From an uncultured Clostridia bacterium (GTDB lineage: Bacteria > Bacillota > Clostridia > Christensenellales > Aristaeellaceae), in assembly GCA_934615235.1 (NCBI GenBank), contig CAKTTL010000144.1, forward strand, positions 1-5,635: a stretch of 5,635 bases of DNA, written 5' to 3'. The notes beneath the pieces are model-generated. The model made no database searches, had not been told where the DNA came from, and worked only from the letters and a program-made list of their open reading frames with translations. Shown piece by piece: positions 5,587 through 5,635 of this stretch. Position 1 is the stretch's first letter, and each line of letters begins with the position of its first letter. The translations under genes and the position numbers were made by a program.

Positions 5587-5607
5587 GCAGGAGGCAGTGC
5601 CTCCTGC
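5587..5607. repeat. Perfect 9-bp-stem hairpin
   Basis: GCAGGAGGC and GCCTCCTGC pair without mismatch around AGT. The following CTTTT (5614-5618) is about 7 nt away, which makes it at best a poor intrinsic terminator. Confidence 0.65.
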
Positions 5608-5635
5608 ACCTCCGCTTTTGAGCGCGCCTGAAAGG

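Larger units (their letters stand above)
5512..5618. repeat. G-rich post-stop intergenic repeat, copy 2
   Basis: This starts at the stop codon with GGAACGAGGGGAACG and carries tandem units, two hairpins and a terminal CCGCTTTT. It matches the order of elements in 4177-4273. It may continue past the window end. No gene is seen in it. Confidence 0.55.

Overview
The window reads as GC-rich DNA from a Gram-positive, probably clostridial (gut-type Bacillota) bacterium. This is inferred from strong AGGAGG-type ribosome binding sites, TATAAT-type -10 boxes, a sigma-70-style layout, a secreted FlgD-Ig/L,D-transpeptidase architecture, and GC-rich hairpin repeats placed directly after stop codons. The species cannot be named from the sequence.

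Layout. (1) 1-438 (+): C-terminal 145 residues of a metallophosphoesterase-like protein. Every metal-ligand histidine expected in this part is replaced. (2) 462-1601 (+): a complete type I glycerate kinase, 23 nt downstream and probably co-transcribed. (3) 1599-1762: a 164-bp MITE-like element with 18-bp terminal inverted repeats that include a TA at each end. It sits exactly on the glycerate kinase stop codon, and both the present and the reconstructed empty site give a TAG stop. (4) 1773-2432 (-): a convergent six-helix membrane protein of the DUF2238/YjdF type. (5) 2433-2568: divergent intergenic region with a good + strand promoter. (6) 2569-4176 (+): a secreted cell-wall enzyme with two FlgD-like Ig repeats, a Pro/Thr linker, an SH3-like region and a YkuD L,D-transpeptidase domain. 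(7) 4177-4413: a G-rich hairpin repeat, an intrinsic terminator, then a new promoter. (8) 4414-5511 (+): a membrane-anchored Ntn hydrolase of the choloylglycine hydrolase/linear amide C-N hydrolase superfamily. (9) 5512-5635: a related G-rich repeat with four tandem 11-12-bp units and two hairpins.

The genes do not form one obvious pathway. Glycerate kinase feeds 2-phosphoglycerate into glycolysis. The transpeptidase and the Ntn hydrolase both act at or outside the membrane but are separate transcription units, each with its own promoter. I see no CRISPR array, tRNA, rRNA, transposase or defence system. The points most worth a second look are the histidine-less phosphoesterase, the non-disruptive MITE at a stop codon, the paired post-stop repeats, and the long leader of the Ntn hydrolase.
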